Shown one piece after another: positions 22,508 to 28,878 of a stretch of 28,878 nucleotides of DNA. This stretch comes from Actinomycetes bacterium (lineage in GTDB: Bacteria > Actinomycetota > Actinomycetes > Mycobacteriales > Mycobacteriaceae), in assembly GCA_023416315.1 (NCBI GenBank), contig JAEZIA010000322.1, forward strand, positions 1 to 28,878, given 5' to 3'. Made by a program: the position numbers and the translations under genes. Positions within the stretch are counted from its first letter, which is position 1. Each line of letters starts with the position of its first letter. Under the pieces are notes generated by a model. The model made no database searches. It was not told where the DNA came from and worked only from the letters and a program-made list of their open reading frames with translations.

Positions 22508-22559
22508 AGTATGGCAACGCCCCTGGTGTTGACGTCAACCGAAGTTGAGGTCCTACCGT
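22508..22559. promoter_or_regulatory. Back-to-back promoters with a palindromic shared -35
   Basis: The perfect 12-bp palindrome GTTGACGTCAAC (22528-22539) supplies a TTGACG -35 on each strand. Plus strand: -10 TACCGT (22554-22559), 19-base spacer, six bases to ATG 22566. Minus strand: -10 CATACT (22513-22508), 19-base spacer, seven bases to ATG 22500. The arrangement is nearly symmetric. Confidence 0.6.
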
Positions 22560-22565
22560 GGGGTC

Positions 22566-22994
22566 ATGTCCTTCAAACCGCACGAAATCGAGTACTTGAA
22601 GTCGGCGGATCTCGGCAGGCTGGCCACCGTCCAGCCGAACGGAACCCTGCAGAACAGTCCGGTCGGCTTCACCTACAACCAGGAGCTCGGGACCATCGAC
22701 ATCGTCGGCTACAACATGTCCAAGAGCCAGAAGTTCCGCAACCTCGCCACCAACAACACCGTCGCATTCGTGGTCGACGACATCGCCTCCCGTACCCCGT
22801 GGCGGGTGCGGTGCCTGGAGATCCGCGGCACCGCGCAGCAGGCCGAGGCATCGCCGCGGCCGGATCTGCCCGTCGACAGCGCCATCATCCGCATCACCCC
22901 GAAACGGATCATCAGCTTCGGGATCGACGACACCGAGACCGAGCCGCATAACCTGGTGCCGGACGTTCGCGATGTGCCTACGACGGCCGATTAG
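22566..22994 (+). CDS. PPOX-class F420-dependent oxidoreductase (MSMEG_5819 type)
   Basis: The 142-residue split beta-barrel flavin/deazaflavin protein has ADLGRLATVQPNGTLQNSPVGFTYN near the start, then KSQKFRNLATNNTVAFVVDD and VRCLEIRGTAQQAE. These fit the PPOX F420-dependent group (TIGR04023) first named for M. smegmatis MSMEG_5819. Such proteins bind F420 (or FMN) and reduce small organic substrates, unknown here. ATG 22566 sits at the predicted transcription start of a good promoter. The 3' end overlaps the CPBP gene on the other strand by 17 bases. Confidence 0.87.
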   Translation: MSFKPHEIEYLKSADLGRLATVQPNGTLQNSPVGFTYNQELGTIDIVGYNMSKSQKFRNLATNNTVAFVVDDIASRTPWRVRCLEIRGTAQQAEASPRPDLPVDSAIIRITPKRIISFGIDDTETEPHNLVPDVRDVPTTAD

Positions 22995-23538
22995 CGCGCT
23001 GTAGCAGGATCGCCGCCACCGCGGACGACTCGTTGAACGCCACATGCGCGAGGACCGGTGCAACCACGCTCCCCGACCGCTTGGCGAGCCAGCCGAACAC
23101 CCAGCCCGCCACGCCGGTCACCACCACGGTGCCGAGCACCGGATCCCCGACCCGCCTGGCATCGGGGATGTGCCAGAGCCCGAACGCCGTCGCCTGCACC
23201 AGCGGGCCCGCGGTCGGCCCGAGCGCGCGCACCGCGACGGTCTGCAGCAGCCCCCGGAACAGCATCTCCTCGGTCCACGCCGTCGCCACCGGAATATCCA
23301 GCGCCAGCCAGCGGACCGGATGCGCCGGCACCGTGCGGTCGATCATCCCCTGCCGCACGCGCGGCACCGCGGTCAGCGCCGCGACGATCGCGGCTACCGA
23401 CCCGAACGCCACCGCGCCGGTCCGCAGCCCCGACCACAGCTGGGGCGGCCGCAGGCCCAACGGCGCACCGACCGCGGCGGCCAATCCGGTGCTGACCATC
23501 GCGCGCACTAACGGTGAGCCGGAATCCTTGGTAATCAT
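22978..23538 (-). CDS. CPBP family intramembrane metalloprotease (Rv0804-like)
   Basis: The 186-residue multi-pass protein has the Abi/CPBP motifs: EExxxR (WTEEMLFRG, Glu90, Glu91, Arg95), then FGLWHIP (His123) and HVAFNES (His165, Asn169). These form the glutamate-histidine active site of Rce1-like proteases. Hydrophobic segments lie roughly at 40-58, 80-88, 112-122, 133-150 and 157-180. The substrate is unknown. ATG 23538 overlaps the hydrolase stop (ATGA), making it the third gene of the purL operon, and the longer frame is read-through of the hydrolase gene. It is Rv0804-like in neighbourhood, purL being nearby in both. Confidence 0.88.
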   Translation of the reverse strand: MITKDSGSPLVRAMVSTGLAAAVGAPLGLRPPQLWSGLRTGAVAFGSVAAIVAALTAVPRVRQGMIDRTVPAHPVRWLALDIPVATAWTEEMLFRGLLQTVAVRALGPTAGPLVQATAFGLWHIPDARRVGDPVLGTVVVTGVAGWVFGWLAKRSGSVVAPVLAHVAFNESSAVAAILLQRANRPS

Positions 23539-25319
23539 TGGAATTCGGGTCCGCCCGCGGCGATCAGCTTCTCCAGTGAACGCCGGACCCGCTCGGTGTC
23601 CTCGGGCGTCCAGCCGTCCGGTGCGGCGACCGCCGCCCAGCCGTCGAGCGGGCTGTTGCCGTAGTTGTGGCCGTGTCCGTTCGGCGAGGCCTGCGCGCTG
23701 GTGACATTGCCCGCCATATCCGCGCTGACCTGCCAGAAGGTGACGATCGGATACCAGCGCATCGCGGCGCTGCGGTCGAAGCCCGGCGGCTCCCGCAGCC
23801 AGTCCGGTCGGTTGAACAGCAGGTTCGGTGTCCACCACACCACCGGATCCGACGGGTGCTGCAGGAACATCACCCGGGTCCCCTTCCACTCCGGCGACGC
23901 CGCGACCCCGGCGATCTGCTCGGGACTGGCCGCCTGGGAAAACCGTACGGTCCGACCGCCGTCGTAGCGCGGTTCGTACTCCGGCGTGCCGGGGTCGCGC
24001 CGGACGGTCAGCGCCTTCCACAGCGTGCTGGCGTTGGGCGGCCCCACCCACAGCACCGCGGAGAAGCCCTTCGCGGCGACGTCGGGCAGGTATCCGAACG
24101 CTCCCTGGCCGGCCAGCGAACCCAGGCTCTCGCCGTAGAGCACCAACTTTGGCCGGCTCGCCTCCGGCCATTGCAGCCAGCGGCGCTGGATCCCGTTGAT
24201 CATCGCCCGGCCTGCTTCGACCGACTTGTCACGGTCGGCCAGGAACGAAATCCAGCTCGGCAGGTACGAGTACTGCATGGCCACCAGTGCGGTGTCGCCG
24301 TTGTACATCGTCTCGATCGCGCGAGCTGCCACCGGATCGACCCAGCCGGTACCGGTGGTGGGAATGATCACCAGCACCTTGCGGTCAAAAGCCTTGGTGC
24401 GCTGCAACTCCGAGAGCAGGACGGCAACCCGGCCATCGATGCTGTCGGCGCTCTCCAGCCCGGCGTAGACCCGGATCGGTTCCCGGGCTGGCCGCCCGTT
24501 GAGCTCGGTGAGTTCGGCGGCGCGCGGACCGGTGCCCACGAAGTTGCGGCCCTGGAAACCCAGGGTGTCCCACGGTGCGAACGATGCTGCGCTGCCGGAT
24601 CTTTCGGGCTGTATCGGCTGCTCGACACCGGGACGGGTGCTGTCGTTCTGCGGTTGGAACATCGCGCTGGCACCGGCGATGAAACCGCGGTAGAGGACAC
24701 CGTTGACCAGGGTGATGATCAGCGCCACCACGATCGCGGTGCCGATGAACATCGCCACCTCGTCGTTGATCTTCCAACGCCGGATCATCACCCGGGCAAG
24801 GTATTTGATGGCGTCCTTGATCACCCGGGCAACACCGACCAGCAGGCCGCCGGCCACCAGAGCAACGGCCAGGGTGCGCAGATAGATCAGGGTTGTCGGC
24901 CCTTCGATGCCCATCACCGCCGCGATCTGGCGCTGCCAGGCCGCCGCGGGCACCAGCATCAGCACGCTGGCGCCGACCGAGAGCACCACCGTCGCGGCCT
25001 TCAGCGCGTAGAGGATCCGGCTGCTCGGCGGCCACCCCGGCCGATGCTCGAGGAACAGCCGTCGCACGAGCTTGCCCGCCAACACCCCGATGCCGTAACC
25101 GATCGCCGCGTTGATGCCGCCGATCGCACCGGCCAGCACCCAGTCCCGCGGCATCAGCGACGGGGTCAGGGACAGACAGAAGAACAACGCGCCGAAGGCC
25201 ACCCCGACGAAGTCGAGCCGGACCAGGCTCCATACCCATTCGATGAACGATTCCCGGCGGCGCTCCGACGCGGGTGGGGCCGAAACCTCACCGGTGACGT
25301 CGTCGACCGCGCTGGTCAT
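23535..25319 (-). CDS. Membrane-bound alpha/beta hydrolase (Abhydrolase_9 family, Rv1069c type)
   Basis: The 594-residue protein has five or so N-terminal membrane segments (about residues 34-53, 60-80, 105-125, 146-166 and 189-211) and a C-terminal alpha/beta-hydrolase domain. The nucleophile elbow is GESLG with Ser398, and the tail contains GHGHNYGNS, with a candidate catalytic His. This pattern matches the actinobacterial Abhydrolase_9 family (membrane N-domain plus catalytic domain). Lipid or cell-envelope ester hydrolysis is plausible but unproven. ATG 25319 overlaps the purL stop by four bases, so the gene is translated with purL. Confidence 0.88.
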   Translation of the reverse strand: MTSAVDDVTGEVSAPPASERRRESFIEWVWSLVRLDFVGVAFGALFFCLSLTPSLMPRDWVLAGAIGGINAAIGYGIGVLAGKLVRRLFLEHRPGWPPSSRILYALKAATVVLSVGASVLMLVPAAAWQRQIAAVMGIEGPTTLIYLRTLAVALVAGGLLVGVARVIKDAIKYLARVMIRRWKINDEVAMFIGTAIVVALIITLVNGVLYRGFIAGASAMFQPQNDSTRPGVEQPIQPERSGSAASFAPWDTLGFQGRNFVGTGPRAAELTELNGRPAREPIRVYAGLESADSIDGRVAVLLSELQRTKAFDRKVLVIIPTTGTGWVDPVAARAIETMYNGDTALVAMQYSYLPSWISFLADRDKSVEAGRAMINGIQRRWLQWPEASRPKLVLYGESLGSLAGQGAFGYLPDVAAKGFSAVLWVGPPNASTLWKALTVRRDPGTPEYEPRYDGGRTVRFSQAASPEQIAGVAASPEWKGTRVMFLQHPSDPVVWWTPNLLFNRPDWLREPPGFDRSAAMRWYPIVTFWQVSADMAGNVTSAQASPNGHGHNYGNSPLDGWAAVAAPDGWTPEDTERVRRSLEKLIAAGGPEFQ

Positions 25320-27610
25320 CCGAACAGCCCGGGCAGCACTTTCTCGGAGGTGGTGCGCAACTCTTCCAACGTCACGGTGAACTGGCCCGCAACCTCGACG
25401 GAATCCGATCCGGGATCGGACACCCCGATCCGCGTCGCGGGCAGCCCGCGGGCCTCACACATCGACACGAATCGACTCTCCTCGGTGCGCGGCACCGCGA
25501 CCAGAACACGGCCCGCGGATTCGGAGAAGAGGAACACGAACGGATCAACATTTTCGGGAAGCACGATGCGGCAACCGGTTTCGCCGGCCAGCGCCGCCTC
25601 CACCACCGCCTGCGCCAGACCCCCTTCGCTGAGATCGTGAGCGGCCGAGGCCAGGCCGTCGCGCGAGGCGGCCGCCAGCACCTCGGCCAGCAACTGCTCG
25701 CGGACCAGGTCGACCTGCGGCGGCACGCCCCCGAGGTGCTCCGCGGTGACCTGCGCCCAGATCGACCCGTCGAACTCGTCACGGGTGTCACCGAGCAGGA
25801 ACAGCGACTCGCCCGGCTCGTTGCCGAGCCCGGTGGGCAACCGCCGGGACACGTCGTCGATCACACCGAGCACACCGACCACCGGGGTGGGCAGAATCGC
25901 CGTCGCCCCGGTCTGGTTGTAGAAGCTGACGTTGCCGCCGGTGACCGGAATGCCAAGCGTCGCACAGCCATCGGCCAACCCACGAACAGCCTGGGAGAAC
26001 TGCCACATCACACCCGGATCCTCGGGCGAGCCGAAGTTGAGGCAGTTCGTCACCGCGATCGGGGTGGCGCCGGTGACCGCGACATTGCGGTAGGCCTCGG
26101 CCAATGCCAGCTGTGCGCCGGTGTACGGGTCGAGCTGGGTGTAGCGCCCGGACGCATCGGTGGACACCGCGATCCCCCGGCCGGTGGCTTCGTCGATGCG
26201 CAGCACACCGCCGTCGGCATGCTCGGCCAGCACGGTGTTGCCGCGGACGTAGCGGTCGTACTGTTCGGTGATGAACGCCCGGCTGCACAGGTGCGGACTG
26301 CCAACGAGGGCAAGCAAAGTCGCGCGCAGCTCGGCACCGGTCTGCGGCCGGGGCAACGTGGCGGAGGTGTCGGCGATCAATGCGTCCTGGCTGGCCGGCC
26401 GCTGCACCGGACGCTCGTACACCGGGCCCTCGTGGGCCACCGTGCGCGGCGGCACGTCGACCACCGTCTCGCCGCGCCAGGTGATCTGCAACCGATCACC
26501 GTCGGTGACCTCGCCGATGACGGTGGCCAGCACGTCCCACTTGCGGCACACCGCCATGAACGCATCGACGTTCTCCGGGGTGACCACCGCGCACATGCGC
26601 TCCTGTGACTCGCTGGAGAGCACCTCGGCCGGGGTCATGTCCTTGGCCCGCAGCGGCACTTGATCCAGCTCGATACGCATACCTCCGTCGCCGGCGGACG
26701 CGAGTTCAGAAGTCGCACAGGACAATCCGGCACCGCCCAGGTCCTGGATGCCGACCACCAGACCGGCGGCGTACAGCTCGAGGCAACACTCGATCAGCAC
26801 CTTCTCGGTGAACGGGTCACCAACCTGAACGCTGGGCAGCTTCTTGCGGCCGGCACCGGACTCGTCGCCGGAGAACGTGTCCGACGCCAGCACCGACACC
26901 CCGCCGATGCCGTCCAGGCCGGTGCGCGCACCGAACAGGATGATCTTGTTGCCGGTGCCCGAGGCGAACGCCAGGTGCAGGTCTTCCTTGCGCAGCACGC
27001 CCACACACAGCGCGTTGACCAGCGGATTGCCTGCGTACGATGCGTCGAACACGGTCTCACCGCCGATGTTCGGCAGGCCGAGGGAGTTGCCGTAGCCGCC
27101 GATGCCGCGGACCACGCCGTCGAGCACCCGACGGGTGTCGGGGGCGTCGGCCGCACCGAAGCGCAGCTGGTCCATCACCGCCACGGGACGCGCGCCCATC
27201 GCCATGATGTCGCGCACGATGCCGCCCACACCGGTGGCCGCGCCCTGGTAGGGCTCGACGTAGGACGGGTGGTTGTGCGACTCGACCTTGAACGTCACCG
27301 CCCAGCCGTCGCCGATGTCCACCACACCGGCGTTCTCACCGATCCCGGCCAGCATCGAGGAGCGCATCGCCTCGGTGGTGGTCTCGCCGAAATAGCGCAG
27401 GTGCACCTTGGAGGACTTGTAGGAGCAGTGCTCACTCCACATCACCGAGTACATCGCCAGCTCGGCGTCGGTGGGCCTGCGGCCGAGAATGTCCCGGATC
27501 CGCTGATATTCGTCGTCTTTGAGGCCGAGTTCGCGGTACGGCTGCGGATGCTCGGGGGTGGTCGCCGCGTGGTCGACGGTGTCGACTGCTCCAGTGAGCC
27601 CAGATGTCAC
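25316..27610 (-). CDS. purL: Phosphoribosylformylglycinamidine synthase subunit PurL
   Basis: The 764-residue small-type PurL makes FGAM from FGAR, ATP and ammonia delivered by the separate PurQ glutaminase with PurS; neither partner is in this window. Family signatures include MWSEHCSYKSSK, FKVESHNHPSYVEPYQGAATGVGGIVRDI, LGGAGLSCATSE and HDLSEGGLAQA. Length is normal for the three-subunit system. GTG 27610 follows TAGACT (27623-27618) by seven bases, predicting a leaderless mRNA. The hydrolase and CPBP protease genes follow with overlapping starts, so non-purine membrane proteins share the transcript. Confidence 0.96.
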   Translation of the reverse strand: MTSGLTGAVDTVDHAATTPEHPQPYRELGLKDDEYQRIRDILGRRPTDAELAMYSVMWSEHCSYKSSKVHLRYFGETTTEAMRSSMLAGIGENAGVVDIGDGWAVTFKVESHNHPSYVEPYQGAATGVGGIVRDIMAMGARPVAVMDQLRFGAADAPDTRRVLDGVVRGIGGYGNSLGLPNIGGETVFDASYAGNPLVNALCVGVLRKEDLHLAFASGTGNKIILFGARTGLDGIGGVSVLASDTFSGDESGAGRKKLPSVQVGDPFTEKVLIECCLELYAAGLVVGIQDLGGAGLSCATSELASAGDGGMRIELDQVPLRAKDMTPAEVLSSESQERMCAVVTPENVDAFMAVCRKWDVLATVIGEVTDGDRLQITWRGETVVDVPPRTVAHEGPVYERPVQRPASQDALIADTSATLPRPQTGAELRATLLALVGSPHLCSRAFITEQYDRYVRGNTVLAEHADGGVLRIDEATGRGIAVSTDASGRYTQLDPYTGAQLALAEAYRNVAVTGATPIAVTNCLNFGSPEDPGVMWQFSQAVRGLADGCATLGIPVTGGNVSFYNQTGATAILPTPVVGVLGVIDDVSRRLPTGLGNEPGESLFLLGDTRDEFDGSIWAQVTAEHLGGVPPQVDLVREQLLAEVLAAASRDGLASAAHDLSEGGLAQAVVEAALAGETGCRIVLPENVDPFVFLFSESAGRVLVAVPRTEESRFVSMCEARGLPATRIGVSDPGSDSVEVAGQFTVTLEELRTTSEKVLPGLFG

Positions 27611-27617
27611 GCAGAAC

Positions 27618-27623
27618 AGTCTA
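27618..27623 (-). promoter_or_regulatory. -10 box of purL overlapping the antiporter stop codon
   Basis: Minus-strand TAGACT begins with the TAG stop of the upstream antiporter gene and lies seven bases before GTG 27610. Any -35 lies in the antiporter coding region. Confidence 0.55.
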
Positions 27624-28850
27624 GTGGCGCAGCTGCGCGCCGCCCTGCCGTCGCGCCTGGGAGCGGGCGAAGACGTGTGTGACGCCGGCCGCGGACACCC
27701 CGTGCAGCACCACGCTGCCCAACACCACCAGCACCATGATCAACAGCACGATGCCTTCCGCTCCGCCCTCCAGGACGTTGAAGGCCAGCAGACCGAACAC
27801 GATCGACGTGGTTCCCCGGGGGCCGAGCCAGCCGACCAGAAGCCGCTCACGCCAGTCCATCTTCGATCCGAGCAGCGCGAGCAGCACCGGGATCAGCCGG
27901 ACCACCGTCAACGCGAGTACGCCGTAGACGACGATCTCGAGTGGGATGTCGCCTGCCATCAGCGCGAGCACGCCGATGCCGGCCACCACGAACCACATGA
28001 ATGCGGTCAACAGGTCGGCGATGTCGTCGATCAGCGCCATTTCCTGGTGTGTGTTCTCCGACCGTCGCGCGTAGTTCAGCGCCATCCCGCACAGGAACGC
28101 CGCCACGAAGCCGTTGCCACCGATGCCGACGCTCAGCGAATAGGACAACAGCGGCGCGGCGACGAAGATGATCCGTTTGGATTGGTCGGTCATCCAGTTT
28201 TTGCGCTCGGCGAGATTGGCCAGCGACCCCAGCGCGTAGCCGACGAGTGGACCGACGACCAGCGCGAGCCAGATCTCCGGTAGCGCCTCGGCGAACGCGT
28301 CCCCAGCGGGTTCGTCATCGTTGGGGCCGGAGGCCAGCGCCAGCGCGAAGACCAGTACCGGGGCCACGATGCCGTCTTTATAGCCCGCTTCGACGTTGAG
28401 CAGATTGCGCACCCGTTCGGGGATGCGTTCGTCGCGCAGGATGCGCGCGGCCGGCGCGAAGTCTGTCGGCACCACGACACAGGCGATCACCAGCAGCACC
28501 GGCCAGGTGAGTCCCGGTAGCAGCCAGTAGCCCAGCACGAACGCCAACGCGATGCTGAGCGGGAGCGCGATGCCGAGCAACCGCACCACTGAGCGGGGGT
28601 CGCGACCGAGCAGCCCGCCGCGTACGTCGGCCGCATCGACGAACACCAGCACGGCCAGGATCAGTTCGGCCAGGTGTTGGGCGACCAGAGAGTTCAGCGT
28701 GTCGGCAAGGGCGTTGTAGGTGCCGTATTCGATCGCCGCACCCGCGATGACCAACAGGATCGGCGCGGTGATCACGCCCCGCTGCATCGGCCGTGCGAGC
28801 AACGCCCAGATCGCCAGCACCACCGAGAGCGCGATCAGCGACTGCACCAC
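27621..28850 (-). CDS. CPA1-type cation:proton antiporter
   Basis: The 409-residue membrane protein of the Na+/H+ exchanger family has about 12 hydrophobic segments. The ion-site motifs are present in altered form: PTDFAPA (128-134), where most members have TDPV/TDPT, and NVEAGYKDG (152-160), where CPA1 proteins usually have ESxxND. Asp130 and Asp159 remain, but the conserved Asn is Lys158. Exchange of monovalent cations for protons is inferred from the family; the lysine may alter coupling. GTG 28850 is near the window edge and a start further upstream cannot be excluded. A short hydrophilic tail (ARSQARRQGGAQLRH) is cytoplasmic. The gene lies upstream of purL on the same strand. Confidence 0.88.
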   Translation of the reverse strand: MVQSLIALSVVLAIWALLARPMQRGVITAPILLVIAGAAIEYGTYNALADTLNSLVAQHLAELILAVLVFVDAADVRGGLLGRDPRSVVRLLGIALPLSIALAFVLGYWLLPGLTWPVLLVIACVVVPTDFAPAARILRDERIPERVRNLLNVEAGYKDGIVAPVLVFALALASGPNDDEPAGDAFAEALPEIWLALVVGPLVGYALGSLANLAERKNWMTDQSKRIIFVAAPLLSYSLSVGIGGNGFVAAFLCGMALNYARRSENTHQEMALIDDIADLLTAFMWFVVAGIGVLALMAGDIPLEIVVYGVLALTVVRLIPVLLALLGSKMDWRERLLVGWLGPRGTTSIVFGLLAFNVLEGGAEGIVLLIMVLVVLGSVVLHGVSAAGVTHVFARSQARRQGGAQLRH

Positions 28851-28878
28851 AGGGTCGCATCATTCCGCACAAACCGCG

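Noticed and set aside
23667..25640. 657-residue plus-strand open frame
   Set aside because: It lies fully antisense to the hydrolase gene and the end of purL, is rich in Arg, His and Pro, and has no recognisable family. It is a shadow of high-GC codon use.

Overview
The window is high-GC actinobacterial DNA and almost certainly comes from a fast-growing mycobacterium (Mycolicibacterium-like). The evidence is the recognisable order glnR - lmeA - thiX - cysA2 - sseC - nitrobindin - pabC - ygfZ - DUF3073 - purM - purF - purL. This is the M. tuberculosis Rv0818-Rv0803 neighbourhood read backwards, with extra blocks inserted. Mycobacterial promoter style agrees: TAnnnT boxes sit 6-7 nt before ATG or GTG starts, as expected for leaderless mRNAs. 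There is also a PGRS glycine/asparagine-repeat protein. I see no rRNA, tRNA, CRISPR array, insertion sequence or prophage.

Region 1 (1-4630) begins with the N-terminus of the nitrogen regulator GlnR (minus strand). On the plus strand follow lmeA and thiX, then a leaderless polycysteine leader peptide controlling a DUF4395-cysA2-sseC sulfur operon. After a terminator come a leaderless 32-residue membrane microprotein, a nitrobindin-like protein and a small lipoprotein, all coupled by overlapping start and stop codons.

Region 2 (4627-9037, minus strand) holds a three-gene polar amino-acid ABC transporter and a secreted PGRS protein without a PE domain. It ends with a 469-bp non-coding gap containing a strong composite hairpin. 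Region 3 (9038-12480) is conserved mycobacterial backbone: aminodeoxychorismate lyase and YgfZ (divergent), DUF3073 with a structured leader, and purM.

Region 4 (12493-20499) separates purM from purF, which are consecutively numbered in M. tuberculosis. Its core is a tightly overlapping minus-strand operon: MmgE/PrpD dehydratase, isocitrate-lyase/PEP-mutase-family lyase, LeuC/DmdA-like and LeuD/DmdB-like hydro-lyase subunits, then a YbhB-type PEBP protein and perhaps a DUF2461 protein. A divergent IclR regulator sits beside it with a perfect inverted repeat in the shared promoter. The enzymes resemble the dehydratase, hydratase and lyase steps of the 2-methylcitrate or dimethylmalate pathways, but no citrate synthase or CoA ligase is present. 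The substrate is therefore unknown, and this is the best candidate for an undescribed pathway. A secreted cupin and an SDR-like NAD(P)-binding protein complete the block.

Region 5 (20486-28878) holds purF, a sterol-carrier-like protein and a PPOX/F420 protein sharing a palindromic divergent promoter, then CPBP protease, alpha/beta hydrolase and purL (one minus-strand coupled operon) and a CPA1-type antiporter just upstream of purL. All statements rest on reading the sequence; no database search was run.
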